From positions 2,258,501 through 2,322,500 of the forward strand of contig NZ_JBEWXT010000001.1 of assembly GCF_040538665.1 (NCBI RefSeq): a DNA stretch of 64,000 bases. Direction: 5' to 3'. Every line of letters begins with the position of its first letter. Position 1 is the stretch's first letter. The translations under genes were made by a program, and so were the position numbers. The DNA comes from Aureibaculum sp. 2308TA14-22 (GTDB lineage Bacteria; Bacteroidota; Bacteroidia; Flavobacteriales; Flavobacteriaceae). Shown piece after piece: positions 34,702-46,430 of the stretch. The notes below the pieces were generated by a model. It was not told the origin of the DNA, did not search any database, and worked only from the letters and a program-made list of their open reading frames with translations.

Positions 34702-35358
34702 TTAAGTCCTTTTGTCCTTACTACCCTTATCAAACGCCACCAAATTAAACAACTGTCGCATTCGAGAACGCACGCGATTCCCATACCATTCTTCCAATTC
34801 TTGGGCATTCAAGTTGGTCGTAGCATGAGTGATTACTTTATGCGAAACCCATAAATCATATCGACTCAATAAAATTTCACCTATCACATTACAATCATTC
34901 CCATAATGTTTTAAATTTTGTTCTATCCCCAAATCATCAAAGCAAAAAGGTTTTGTATTGGTATAATTTTCGATAATTTGATGACCGTCTTTTTGATATT
35001 CAAATGAGATGTTTCTAGCGGAGTGCATTTGGTACTGCCTTTCTTTCGGGACAATGTGCCTAATCAAGCCCATCAACGATGTTTTACCACATCCAATTGG
35101 TCCAGTTAACAGAATTCCTTTATTGAGATTTATATCGTGCTTTTTACAATTTTCTTTATCTCTGATAATATAAATCAACAGCTTGTAAATAATTTTAAAA
35201 TCTTCTTCATAAATTTTAAAATGTGAGCCAAATAATAACTTTCCTTTGACATCGAGATACGTTATGGTTTTAATCAAATCATAGTAAATTGTGTTGTCCT
35301 TGATTTCTCCAAGGACAAATTCTTTACCTTTTTCCGTTATTTTATAAGGGTTCTCCAT
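34702..35358 (-). CDS. DnaC-like AAA+ ATPase
   Basis: 218 residues. Walker A is TGPIGCGKTS (about 85-94), Walker B is FCFDDLG (138-144), and a sensor-like Thr/Asn lies in VITHATTNLNAQELEEWYGNRVRSRMRQLF. The last Arg-rich segment is the typical Arg finger area of DnaC/IstB loaders. Its gene overlaps the end of the winged-helix gene by 17 bp. The pair, with the HTH protein, forms the maintenance block of many flavobacterial ICEs, likely involved in replication or loading a helicase on the excised element (inference). Convergent with the peptidase gene, 8 bp away. Confidence 0.85.
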   Translation of the reverse strand: MENPYKITEKGKEFVLGEIKDNTIYYDLIKTITYLDVKGKLLFGSHFKIYEEDFKIIYKLLIYIIRDKENCKKHDINLNKGILLTGPIGCGKTSLMGLIRHIVPKERQYQMHSARNISFEYQKDGHQIIENYTNTKPFCFDDLGIEQNLKHYGNDCNVIGEILLSRYDLWVSHKVITHATTNLNAQELEEWYGNRVRSRMRQLFNLVAFDKGSKDKRT

Positions 35359-36028
35359 AGTTCTTGTCAGTATTTATATTGAGGTTGTCCAATTTTTGTT
35401 CTGGTGCTTTTCTTGTTTTTTCTTTTTTTATTTCATCAGCTTTTATCATCCAGTTTTTTGCCGTTGCCTGCCAATCCACAATTTTTGTTTTGCCACCCAC
35501 TTTCCAGCCAATACCTTGGTAGTGGTTGTAAAATTTTTTAGCTTCTAATGTTGACCAATTTTTTTTTGAAAAAAAATTAATAACTTCATTTTCATTTTTG
35601 GGTTGGTCAAGTTTATTCTTGTTTGTTTTATTTATTCCTGTTTTGATATGTTTATCTTCAGATACCACCACTTGTTCGTAGGTTGTCTCGATATTGGTAT
35701 AGTTTGGATCTAAAGGCGATTCAGAGGTTGTCCCAAAATTGAACATCCTAATTTTACTTCCTCTAAAGGGGTTATGTGAAGGTTCATACAAGATGTATTT
35801 CCAATAACTAAGCTCTTTAATACAACGATGATACGTTGTTCTAGAACCTAATTTTGATAAATCCATAACCTCACCACGATTTATATAAAATGAGGGCTTA
35901 AAACGATAATTGTTCCAAATTTGAAATAGGGCCATATATAAACTAATATGGCTTGGATTTAAACGGTTATCCTTTGAGAATTGTTCCAGAATTCCATTGA
36001 GATGTTTGATATAATTGAGATCTTCCAA
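35342..36028 (-). CDS. Winged-helix replication-initiator-like protein
   Basis: 228 residues from a TTG codon; a stop lies directly upstream in frame and no ATG is nearby. The N-terminal half (about 10-105) looks like a winged-helix domain (SHISLYMALFQIWNNYRF, SRTTYHRCIKELSYWKYILYEPS). A charged linker leads to a C-terminal DnaD/replication-type motif, EAKKFYNHYQGIGWKVGGKTKIVDWQATAKNWM, found in phage and plasmid primosome proteins. Together with the DnaC-like gene it suggests a helicase-loading pair. 7 bp after the HTH gene. Confidence 0.75.
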   Translation of the reverse strand: MEDLNYIKHLNGILEQFSKDNRLNPSHISLYMALFQIWNNYRFKPSFYINRGEVMDLSKLGSRTTYHRCIKELSYWKYILYEPSHNPFRGSKIRMFNFGTTSESPLDPNYTNIETTYEQVVVSEDKHIKTGINKTNKNKLDQPKNENEVINFFSKKNWSTLEAKKFYNHYQGIGWKVGGKTKIVDWQATAKNWMIKADEIKKEKTRKAPEQKLDNLNINTDKNYGEPL

Positions 36029-36034
36029 AGTTGA

Positions 36035-36313
36035 CTAGAATTTATTATGAATTTTGTTTTGTTCCAATACTTTGTTGATTTCGGCATAGTCATAATACAG
36101 CACTCCACCGACTTTGGTATAGGGTAACGTACCATTAATTCTAAGGTTCTGTAAAGTACCAGGCGAAATACCTAATAATTCTCTAACTTCTGGAGATTTC
36201 AGCCATTTCTTAACGACTGGTCCAGATTGGTTTTCTAATAGTTTTTTAATTTCATCTAGTAATTGCATTTTGAAATCTAGAAGATCTTCTGTAGTAATAA
36301 TTGTTGCTGTCAT
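36035..36313 (-). CDS. Excisionase-like HTH protein
   Basis: 92 residues from the ATG at 36313. The N-terminus is a short coiled segment (DLLDFKMQLLDEIKKLLEN). The rest is a MerR-type winged HTH: KKWLKSPEVRELLGISPGTLQNLRINGTLPYTKVGGVLYYDYAEINKVLE, the Xis/helix_turn_helix_17 fold. Such proteins direct excision or regulate the element. The upstream control region contains CAACTTGGGT repeats, possible binding sites for it or RteC. Confidence 0.85.
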   Translation of the reverse strand: MTATIITTEDLLDFKMQLLDEIKKLLENQSGPVVKKWLKSPEVRELLGISPGTLQNLRINGTLPYTKVGGVLYYDYAEINKVLEQNKIHNKF

Positions 36314-36433
36314 TTGTAAAACGATTTTTAAAACAAAGCCGCCTGTGTTTAATTTTTTAAAGGCGACCTTGCAATGATTTGACTTTCGTTCTGCAAATTT
36401 GAGTAGGTTTATTGGGCTTTTTTCACAAGTTGC

Positions 36434-36582
36434 ACCCAACTTGGGTAATTTTTTTATTCATTTATTTTAGTGGAAAATAGTTCTATTTAGCCAATAGGAT
36501 AGCGAATTTAGCTAACAATCACCGCTAAATTATATGATAACTTGTTCAATTTTTGAACTACCAACTTGGGTACAACTTGGGT
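36434..36582. repeat. Three CAACTTGGGT copies between the excisionase-like gene and rteC
   Basis: Copies at 36437-36446, 36562-36571 and 36573-36582 (the last two only 1 bp apart). The first extends to the palindrome ACCCAACTTGGGT (36434-36446). A separate short inverted repeat TTCAA/TTGAA lies near 36545-36557. Such spacing suggests binding sites of an element regulator or initiator. Confidence 0.55.
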
Positions 36583-36585
36583 GAT

Positions 36586-37422
36586 TTATTCATCAATATC
36601 ATCCATGCGTTTTTTTAATGAATTGCTTAAATTTTCTAAAAACTTCGTCCTGCCCGTTTTACGGTTTCTGATTTCTAAAAAAGTTCTGTAAAAATCACCC
36701 AATTCAACATTGAAGATTCTTTCTGTGATGGAAGCTATTTCTTTAATGTCAGCCGCTCCACTATTGATTGCTCCACTGCTATGTAATGCATAAATTAATT
36801 CTGTCAATGCAACCTTTGAGGAAGTCCATCGTAATCTTGATTTTTTATGTACGTCAAGTGGCGATAAGGCTTTCGGGTTCTTGATACCAAAAAGTCTATT
36901 TTGGAGATAGTTCGCCAATTTATCATAACCTTTTAGCTTTGCCAAAACAATATCATGGGAGGTGCAGAATTCAGGGGAACGAAAATATGAACCATTATTA
37001 CCTAGGTTAATGCCGTTGTTGTTTGTTCTTGTATAATACAGTTCATCCAAATGGGTATTTCTTTCATTTACATATTGAATAAATTCAATATTACTGTTAT
37101 AAAACCGATTGATTCTCTTGATTCTTGTGTTGATATGTTTTTTTTGACACCTGACCGATACCTTTGGGAATTTCACTTCTAATGAACGAATTTCACTAAA
37201 ATAAACCAGTTTGCTCAATGGATTTATCTTGGTTTTTTTGAAAAAACGAATTTCTTCGCTTTCGTTTTTAAAACCGCATTTTAGAACCAAACGGTTCATT
37301 TCTGAAAGAATAGCGTTACAAGCAAGTATTGAAAAGTTAGCTTGATTTATAATCTGCGGTTGTTCATTTTTGATTTCTGATAATCGGGCATCAAATTTTT
37401 GGAGTAGTTTTTCGAATTTCAT
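36586..37422 (-). CDS. rteC: RteC family regulator of excision and transfer
   Basis: 278 residues from the ATG at 37422. It matches the RteC family over nearly its full length: KFEKLLQKFDARLSEI at the start, ILACNAILSEMNRLVL, EEIRFFKKTKINPLSKLVYFSEI, RIKRINRFYNSNIEFIQYVNERNTHLDELYYTR, and the C-terminal part with SRLRWTSSKVALTELIYALHSSGAINSGAADIKEIASITERIFN. In CTnDOT, RteC activates excision genes. It is the last element gene before the carbohydrate operon. The gap of 249 bp behind it holds no gene and no recognisable att copy. Confidence 0.9.
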   Translation of the reverse strand: MKFEKLLQKFDARLSEIKNEQPQIINQANFSILACNAILSEMNRLVLKCGFKNESEEIRFFKKTKINPLSKLVYFSEIRSLEVKFPKVSVRCQKKHINTRIKRINRFYNSNIEFIQYVNERNTHLDELYYTRTNNNGINLGNNGSYFRSPEFCTSHDIVLAKLKGYDKLANYLQNRLFGIKNPKALSPLDVHKKSRLRWTSSKVALTELIYALHSSGAINSGAADIKEIASITERIFNVELGDFYRTFLEIRNRKTGRTKFLENLSNSLKKRMDDIDE

Positions 37423-37671
37423 AGGCAATTGATTTGGGAGAATTATTCATATTCCAACAAATCTATATCCTGAAATTTCGGACAAGTGTTAAAAAAATGT
37501 GATTTAACAAAGATTTATGTGAAATACTTAATAAATTTTTAACAAAAATTGTGCCTAATTGCGGGCATTTAGCACTAAATTCAATTAATTTGATGCTATA
37601 TTCTAACTTTTTTTTAAATAACATAAATTTTGATTTTAAAATCGATATCTATTCAGATTACATCTCTCTTT

Positions 37672-39303
37672 TTATTTTACTTTAATGAAGTAAGGCAATC
37701 TATCTAAGGGTACAACAGTTGTGATCGATTTCCCTCCCCTTATAACCTCCCCTTCATCAGATTTCCATTTTCCTTTAGGTAAATAGACAACCCTTTCTAA
37801 AGTATTTTTCTCTAAATGAGGAGCTACAAGAATATTATCTCCCAATACAAACTGGTCTTGTATGTTTTCAAATCCTTCATTTGGAAATACAAAATCCATA
37901 GTTCTAACAATTGGCATCCCCGTCGTGGTTGCTAATCTTGCAAGTTTCATAATTTCAGGAACAAACTGTTTTCTTAGTTCTACTGCTTTTTTAACAGCAT
38001 CAAGGTGTTCTTTATCTAAAATACGCCAAGGTGCTACCGAAAATTGCATCATAGGCATAAGTGCATGTGTTTGTGCCGAACGCACCACCAAGTCTTGATC
38101 TACACTTGATGCATTTAAAAATGAATTAAACTCTCCACCCCCTATCATATCTGGGCAAGTGAAAGCATAACCTAATAAACCTTGCACCGTGATAGATGGA
38201 ATAAGCTTTTTTAAATCGTACCAAGAATGCCCTTTATCACTTAAGCGTTGTGCTAAAGGTTGTCCTGCCATTTTCCACATAGCCCTGTATTCGTTAAGCC
38301 TAAAGCTTAATCCTATTTCTCCAAATAATTTTGTGTGTTCGTTAGGCGTTATGTTTCCTTTATAACTAACCAACCTTTCTGGATAGAAACTCGTATCTCC
38401 AGCATCTAATTTATACCCATCTACTCCATATTCATCTATTAACCATTGTAATTTTCCTTTAAACCAAGCCACATCAGTTGGGTTTGACAAATCGAGAACA
38501 GCACTCACCCCATTCCACCATCTTATCATTGCTGGTGTGCCTTGTGCTACCCATGGTTTGGCAGCCTGTTCTACATTTTTAGGATTTCTTAAAAAAGCGC
38601 CTTTTTTCTCTAAAGCGCGGTATTCCTCTGTATCGGGACTTACAAATGGACACACCCAAAGCATAACTTTAAAACCTAAATCGTGTAATTCTTTCATCAT
38701 GGCTTTAGGGTCTGGAAATCGCCCATGGTGGAAATTCCATTTACCATAATCTTCTTGCCAATTATCATCTATCATTAAAACTCCTAGAGGCAGTCCGTTA
38801 TCTATAATAGCATGTGCATATTCCAAAATGTCCTTTTGATTTTGGTCGTACATTAACTCTATCCAAGTGTTGTATTGTGGCTGTTTAAAAAGTAATTCGT
38901 CTGGCATTTTTCCATTCGCTGGGAAATATTGTTTTGCAGCCCACTGAAAAGCTTCTTTTAAGGTTTTTCCGCCTGTGCTAAATTTAATTTTGCCTTTTCT
39001 AACTTTTATGTTAACGGTGTTCTCTGTAATGTTAATAGCAAGCGGCTCTTCAGACCAAATAACCCTTCCTCTATTTGATAGCAATAAGGGTTGTATCTGA
39101 TTACCTTTATTATTTCCATACATATCAAACATGTAACCAGGTTTAAAAGGCATCTGTATAGCATCATTAACCGCTCCTCCAAACCATTTTTCGTGTTCAT
39201 TGATAGTTATTACTAAAGAGTCTGAACTCTTTTGGGCAAATACAAATGTATTAGTTAAACATAAAAAAAGAATGTTTATGTAATTTTTTTTTATGAATTT
39301 CAT
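37672..39303 (-). CDS. Glycoside hydrolase family 31
   Basis: 543 residues, signal peptide to about Ala23. The GH31 barrel follows an N-terminal beta-sandwich: PLGVLMIDDNWQEDYGKWNFHHGRFPDPKAMMKELHDLGFKVMLWVCPFVSPD, and the nucleophile Asp300 in VDGYKLDAGD. The acid/base Asp lies further on (region GYAFTCPDMIGGGEF). The short size and the LDAGD motif resemble GH31 alpha-galactosidases and related bacterial enzymes, but alpha-glucosidase or alpha-xylosidase activity cannot be excluded. Last gene of the carbohydrate operon. Confidence 0.88.
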   Translation of the reverse strand: MKFIKKNYINILFLCLTNTFVFAQKSSDSLVITINEHEKWFGGAVNDAIQMPFKPGYMFDMYGNNKGNQIQPLLLSNRGRVIWSEEPLAINITENTVNIKVRKGKIKFSTGGKTLKEAFQWAAKQYFPANGKMPDELLFKQPQYNTWIELMYDQNQKDILEYAHAIIDNGLPLGVLMIDDNWQEDYGKWNFHHGRFPDPKAMMKELHDLGFKVMLWVCPFVSPDTEEYRALEKKGAFLRNPKNVEQAAKPWVAQGTPAMIRWWNGVSAVLDLSNPTDVAWFKGKLQWLIDEYGVDGYKLDAGDTSFYPERLVSYKGNITPNEHTKLFGEIGLSFRLNEYRAMWKMAGQPLAQRLSDKGHSWYDLKKLIPSITVQGLLGYAFTCPDMIGGGEFNSFLNASSVDQDLVVRSAQTHALMPMMQFSVAPWRILDKEHLDAVKKAVELRKQFVPEIMKLARLATTTGMPIVRTMDFVFPNEGFENIQDQFVLGDNILVAPHLEKNTLERVVYLPKGKWKSDEGEVIRGGKSITTVVPLDRLPYFIKVK

Positions 39304-39381
39304 ATTTAGTAACTATTAATAGTTTTTAATTTATTAAAAATTTTCACTGGAGCTTTAAACACCGTTCCGTGTCGAGTTCCT

Positions 39382-40242
39382 TTAGGAAAACATATCATTT
39401 ATTTCTTCCCAATGTTTCCAATCTTTGGTTTTTTTAGCACCCATATGACCTTTTCTATACTTATCAAAATACAGAATCCATTCGTTATTTAGTTTCACAA
39501 CAGAAGGTCCTTCAGCCCAATACTCTTCTGTAACCGTAAAAGGTTCTATCGGTTTACTGTATGGGCCTTCAGGTTTATTAGATTCAACAACCCTTAGGTT
39601 TTTAGCTGGAGGCCATCTGGTTTCGTCTTTAATTACCATTAGGTAATTATTCTTGTTTTTAACAATTGTTCCATCTATTACATTAAAACCTTTATCAAAA
39701 AATAGTTTGGTCTTGGTAAAAGTCTTAAAATCTTTTGTTGTAGTATAATACATGCGATGGTTATAGCCATTATCTCCAGATTGATCAGTTTCAGGAAAGC
39801 GTCCAGGAATGGTAGTTGACCAACAGATTATATATTGCTCCTTTTGATCATCATAAAACAACTCCGGTGCCCAACAATTCTTCGCTTCAGTTTCATGTTC
39901 CATGACAGGTATATATTGTTGAGTAGACCAATTAATAAGATCTTTAGAATTAGCATAACCAATGCCTTTTTCACCCCAACTTATTGTCCAAACCATATGA
40001 AACACGTTATCCGGCCCCATTATTATACAAGGGTCTCGCATAAGCTTATCTTGACCTATTTGAGGTTTTAAAAGAGGTTTATCATTATTTAATGCTTCCC
40101 ATTTTAAGCCGTCTTCACTATACGCTAGGTGTAAACCATCTTCTCCGTTTCCTTTAAAATAAGAAAACAATAAAGCCTTTTTTTGATTGCTACAGCTTAA
40201 AAACAAGCATAGAAATATTAATAGTGGAACATTTTTCATCAA
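39382..40242 (-). CDS. GH43-like five-bladed beta-propeller lipoprotein
   Basis: 286 residues, lipobox FLSC (Cys17). The propeller motifs are GLHLAYSEDGLKWEAL, MRDPCIIMGPDNVFHMVWTISW, CWAPELFYDDQKEQYIICW and WAEGPSVVKLNNEWILYFD. The catalytic residues of the GH43/GH62 clan would be Asp70 in MRDP, an Asp in NVIDGTIV, and Glu in WAEGPS. The substrate is uncertain (arabinose, galactose or anhydrogalactose units). It lies 1 bp from the GH2 stop, so it is coupled to it. Confidence 0.75.
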   Translation of the reverse strand: MMKNVPLLIFLCLFLSCSNQKKALLFSYFKGNGEDGLHLAYSEDGLKWEALNNDKPLLKPQIGQDKLMRDPCIIMGPDNVFHMVWTISWGEKGIGYANSKDLINWSTQQYIPVMEHETEAKNCWAPELFYDDQKEQYIICWSTTIPGRFPETDQSGDNGYNHRMYYTTTKDFKTFTKTKLFFDKGFNVIDGTIVKNKNNYLMVIKDETRWPPAKNLRVVESNKPEGPYSKPIEPFTVTEEYWAEGPSVVKLNNEWILYFDKYRKGHMGAKKTKDWKHWEEINDMFS

Positions 40243-40243
40243 T

Positions 40244-43498
<3,255 letters not shown>

Positions 43499-44758
43499 TT
43501 ATCTAAATGTACGCTCTATTTCTTCCAAAGAAACCCCTAAAGTAGCCTGAGCTATAGCATCTAATTTTGCCTTATAACCTTCAAAATGAAAGGTGTATTG
43601 TATATGTGTTATACTTTCATTGGGTTGAAGTGCCGCTGCTGGTGATGATGTTTCCAACTCGTAAAAAGGGCCTAACGGCTTTCCTCCATCTACAGAGCCA
43701 TCGTTATAAGAGTTTACCACATCCCCTGCAAAAGGCTTATCTTGTATTTCCCATTTAGAGTTTACATAGTCGGTTACGCCCTCTGGTTTATTATACTTAA
43801 CCAATGTAAGTGTACCATTTTCGGCATCATAGCTTCCTGCTATATCTTTTGCTCTTTGTGGCGAAAGCCCTATTTTACTTCTATGTTTTCCATCAGCTTT
43901 AAAATAGGCTACACCATCTTTTTCAATCAAGCGATCATCTGATAACTTTCCAAAAGACTCATAAACATTTACGGCTTTATCAACTGCTTCTATGAAAGGC
44001 AATACTACTGTAGTTGTTTGTGAATGTTTATACATTCCCAACATCCAAATAGACAATAACCCATTGTCTTTTTCCCAAGCTACTTGACTTACGTTTTTGA
44101 GTTTGTTTTCTGTTTTATAGCCTACACTTTTTAACCCTTCTATTGATTCTATACCTAAAACTTCTTTTGTTTCATCTTCTGAAACAACAGTTACAGTTCT
44201 ATCAATTTGCATATTAAATGTAAAATCTGAATAGTTTTTCAAAGACGCCGTTTTTGTAAACGAAACTTTGTTCTCAGATTGTTCTACAATATCAAAAGGC
44301 TCTAAATCTATAAGTTTGGGTGTTTCCCATAATTCAAAGATAAAATCTTCATCTTTTTCAAAGAAAATAGAGTATTGACCGCCTTCTGGCCCTAACCAAA
44401 AGCGCTCTTCCCCACCGTAAACATTAATTTGCGGATTAATCTCTCCAGACTCATAATGCCCTTTATTAATCCAACCATAACTGGTTCCAGCCATACCATT
44501 TGCGGAGCTCGTCATAACACGCCCCTGAAGTCTTGGAGCAACGGCAATCATACTTTCCCCCGATTGTAATACAATCAAGTCTTTTTCATATTGCTTCATA
44601 AAATCAACATCTTCCTGAAAAGGTTCTGTTACTTTTACCGCTTCTGTAGTTTGAGTTTGTTTACTTTCTTTTTTTTCATTTTTACACCCTATTAGTAAGA
44701 TTGAAAAACATAGTATAAAAATTGTTTTTTGTAGCGGATTTAAAATTGATGTCATCAT
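43499..44758 (-). CDS. DUF6786-like lipoprotein
   Basis: 419 residues, lipobox LLIGC (Cys25). Conserved phrases are ESMIAVAPRLQGRVMTSSANGMAGTSYGWINKGH, YGGEERFWLGPEGGQYSIFF and ESITHIQYTFHFEG, as in a Bacteroidetes family labelled DUF6786 (from memory) and placed in polysaccharide loci. The fold looks like an aldose-epimerase type beta-sandwich with GEERFWLGPEGG in the place of a substrate loop, so a galactose mutarotase-like or sugar-binding function is possible. No catalytic residues can be named. In tandem with GH2 and GH20. Confidence 0.65.
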   Translation of the reverse strand: MMTSILNPLQKTIFILCFSILLIGCKNEKKESKQTQTTEAVKVTEPFQEDVDFMKQYEKDLIVLQSGESMIAVAPRLQGRVMTSSANGMAGTSYGWINKGHYESGEINPQINVYGGEERFWLGPEGGQYSIFFEKDEDFIFELWETPKLIDLEPFDIVEQSENKVSFTKTASLKNYSDFTFNMQIDRTVTVVSEDETKEVLGIESIEGLKSVGYKTENKLKNVSQVAWEKDNGLLSIWMLGMYKHSQTTTVVLPFIEAVDKAVNVYESFGKLSDDRLIEKDGVAYFKADGKHRSKIGLSPQRAKDIAGSYDAENGTLTLVKYNKPEGVTDYVNSKWEIQDKPFAGDVVNSYNDGSVDGGKPLGPFYELETSSPAAALQPNESITHIQYTFHFEGYKAKLDAIAQATLGVSLEEIERTFR

Positions 44759-44792
44759 TTTCGTTTGTTTGTTAATAATTCCTTTTATAAAT

Positions 44793-46421
44793 TTAATTTG
44801 GCTTTACCCATTTTCCAAAACCTGGCTCTGCAAATTCCATAGGTGCATAGAAAATACTTTTTTGCTCCCATTCTTTTAAGATAGGTTGTAAAGCTAACTT
44901 AAATGCTTCATAGTCCTTATTATCTTCTTGTGTCCACCCCACTTCAGCATACGCCGCAATACGCGGAAATGTCATAAAATCCATATAACCACTCTTCGGT
45001 ATCCATTCGCCCCACATTTGACAGCCCAGACCTTTTATACGATTGTGATATTTTTGATCTAATCCTTGAGGAATAGGATTAAAATTATAAGCTTTTTTTA
45101 ATGGAATATTTTTATAGTCATAATCTAAATAGGTTTCTGAATGCAAGGAATTAACAATATCGTATCCATTCTCTGCAGCCGAGGTCATGAGTTTAATATC
45201 ACCTCGCCAAAAGTGAATCACTGAAGATTTTGATAGTTCTTTCTCTGCGCCTGTATCTTTGTCTGACTGATAATCATGTACATTATGTCCTAAAATCTCA
45301 TTCCAGCCCATCATGCGTCGTCCTTTAGATTCTAAATAATTAGAAATACGATTGGTGAAAACTACTTGTAAATCAGCAAAAGTCTTCAAATTATTTTCCT
45401 TCATATAGTTTTTTACAAAATCTGATTTCTGCCAATGGTCATATTTAGCCTCATCACCACCAATATGAATTACTTTTGATGGAAACAATGTAATAACTTC
45501 ATCTAAAACATCGGTTAGAAAATTATAAACTCTAGGATCTGCAACGTTATAAACATCTTTACTAACACCAAACCAAATAGGTACGTCTATATCTTTACCC
45601 GATGTTCCTAACCATGGATAGGCAGCTATTGCTGCTGATGAGTGCCCTGGCATTTCTATTTCAGGTACTATTGTAATATGCCTTTTCTGTGCATATTTTA
45701 CAATCTCTTTAATATCTTCTTGTGTATAAAACCCTGCATGAGATTCTCCGGATTGTATTGGACTGTTCCATTTTAAAGGTCCTACTTGCGTGCTAGGGCG
45801 TTTAGAACCTACTTGTGTTAGTTTTGGGTATTTCTTTATCTCTATACGCCAACCTTGATCATCTACTAAATGCCAATGAAAAACATTCATTTTTAAACGC
45901 GCCATTTCATCTAAAAGCTTTAGTACTTGAGCTTTTCCTTGAAAATAACGTCCTTCATCAAGCATAAATGCACGCCATCCAAAACGAGGAGTATCATCAA
46001 TTTTGACGTACTGAACTTTCCCATCGGAAGAAATTAATTGCCTTAGGGTTTGTAATCCATAAAAAAGTCCTTGTTCGGTGGCAGAAATAATATCAATTCC
46101 TTGTTTACCCACATTAAGTTTATAAGCATCTTGAGCGTTTTTATTTTTATCTAATTTGAAACGAACTACTTGGTTTCCAGTGCTTTCTGATTGAACATGA
46201 GTTTGAAGCTTAAAATCGTCTTCAAACATGTTTACAGCGTAGTTTGTTAATTGAAATAGCTCGGTATGCGTTGTAACTATTGTAAGTGTATTTTTTAATT
46301 GTAATTGCCCTTGTTTTTCTTCAACCTTATTGGGCTGTGGAATAATTCTAACAGATTGCTGAGCTTGTACATATATAGTAAAAAGCCAAGTAAAAATTAA
46401 CAAAAAAAGATGTTTATTCAT
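44793..46421 (-). CDS. GH20 beta-N-acetylhexosaminidase
   Basis: 542 residues, signal peptide to about Ala20. Domain 1 (about 25-140) is the GH20b alpha/beta domain, followed by the GH20 barrel (about 145-500): RFGWRAFMLDEGRYF, MNVFHWHLVDDQGWRIEIKKYP, PEIEMPGHSSAAIAAYPWLG and the catalytic pair Asp323-Glu324 in HIGGDEAKYDHW. It removes terminal beta-GlcNAc or GalNAc with substrate-assisted catalysis. Its presence means the target glycan, or another substrate shared with the locus, carries N-acetylhexosamine. Confidence 0.95.
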   Translation of the reverse strand: MNKHLFLLIFTWLFTIYVQAQQSVRIIPQPNKVEEKQGQLQLKNTLTIVTTHTELFQLTNYAVNMFEDDFKLQTHVQSESTGNQVVRFKLDKNKNAQDAYKLNVGKQGIDIISATEQGLFYGLQTLRQLISSDGKVQYVKIDDTPRFGWRAFMLDEGRYFQGKAQVLKLLDEMARLKMNVFHWHLVDDQGWRIEIKKYPKLTQVGSKRPSTQVGPLKWNSPIQSGESHAGFYTQEDIKEIVKYAQKRHITIVPEIEMPGHSSAAIAAYPWLGTSGKDIDVPIWFGVSKDVYNVADPRVYNFLTDVLDEVITLFPSKVIHIGGDEAKYDHWQKSDFVKNYMKENNLKTFADLQVVFTNRISNYLESKGRRMMGWNEILGHNVHDYQSDKDTGAEKELSKSSVIHFWRGDIKLMTSAAENGYDIVNSLHSETYLDYDYKNIPLKKAYNFNPIPQGLDQKYHNRIKGLGCQMWGEWIPKSGYMDFMTFPRIAAYAEVGWTQEDNKDYEAFKLALQPILKEWEQKSIFYAPMEFAEPGFGKWVKPN

Positions 46422-46430
46422 AATTAAATA

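Larger units (their letters stand above)
18555..37422. mobile_element. Integrative conjugative element or remnant at tRNA-Pro, right end undefined
   Basis: A tyrosine integrase lies directly downstream of tRNA-Pro, followed by CTnDOT-type transfer genes (traE,F,G,I,J,K,M,N), an amidase, cargo, and a DnaC-like/wHTH/HTH/RteC block. The left boundary at the tRNA 3' end is an inference. The right boundary is set provisionally at rteC because a carbohydrate operon follows, and no copy of the tRNA 3' end was seen there. No relaxase, coupling protein, TraO, TraP or TraQ was found, so self-transfer is doubtful unless parts lie beyond the window. Confidence 0.75.

Noticed and set aside
34702-36028. 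IS21-type transposon (IstA/IstB) because of the DnaC-like ATPase
   Set aside because: The neighbour is a winged-helix/DnaD-like protein with no DDE transposase motifs, and no terminal inverted repeats were seen.
36434-36582. CRISPR-like repeats
   Set aside because: Repeats are 10 bp, unevenly spaced and without unique spacers of constant length.
37423-37671. Right attachment site of the ICE just after rteC
   Set aside because: No copy of the tRNA-Pro 3' end (TTCGAATCCTGCCACCCC) was seen by eye in this gap. The true end remains unknown.
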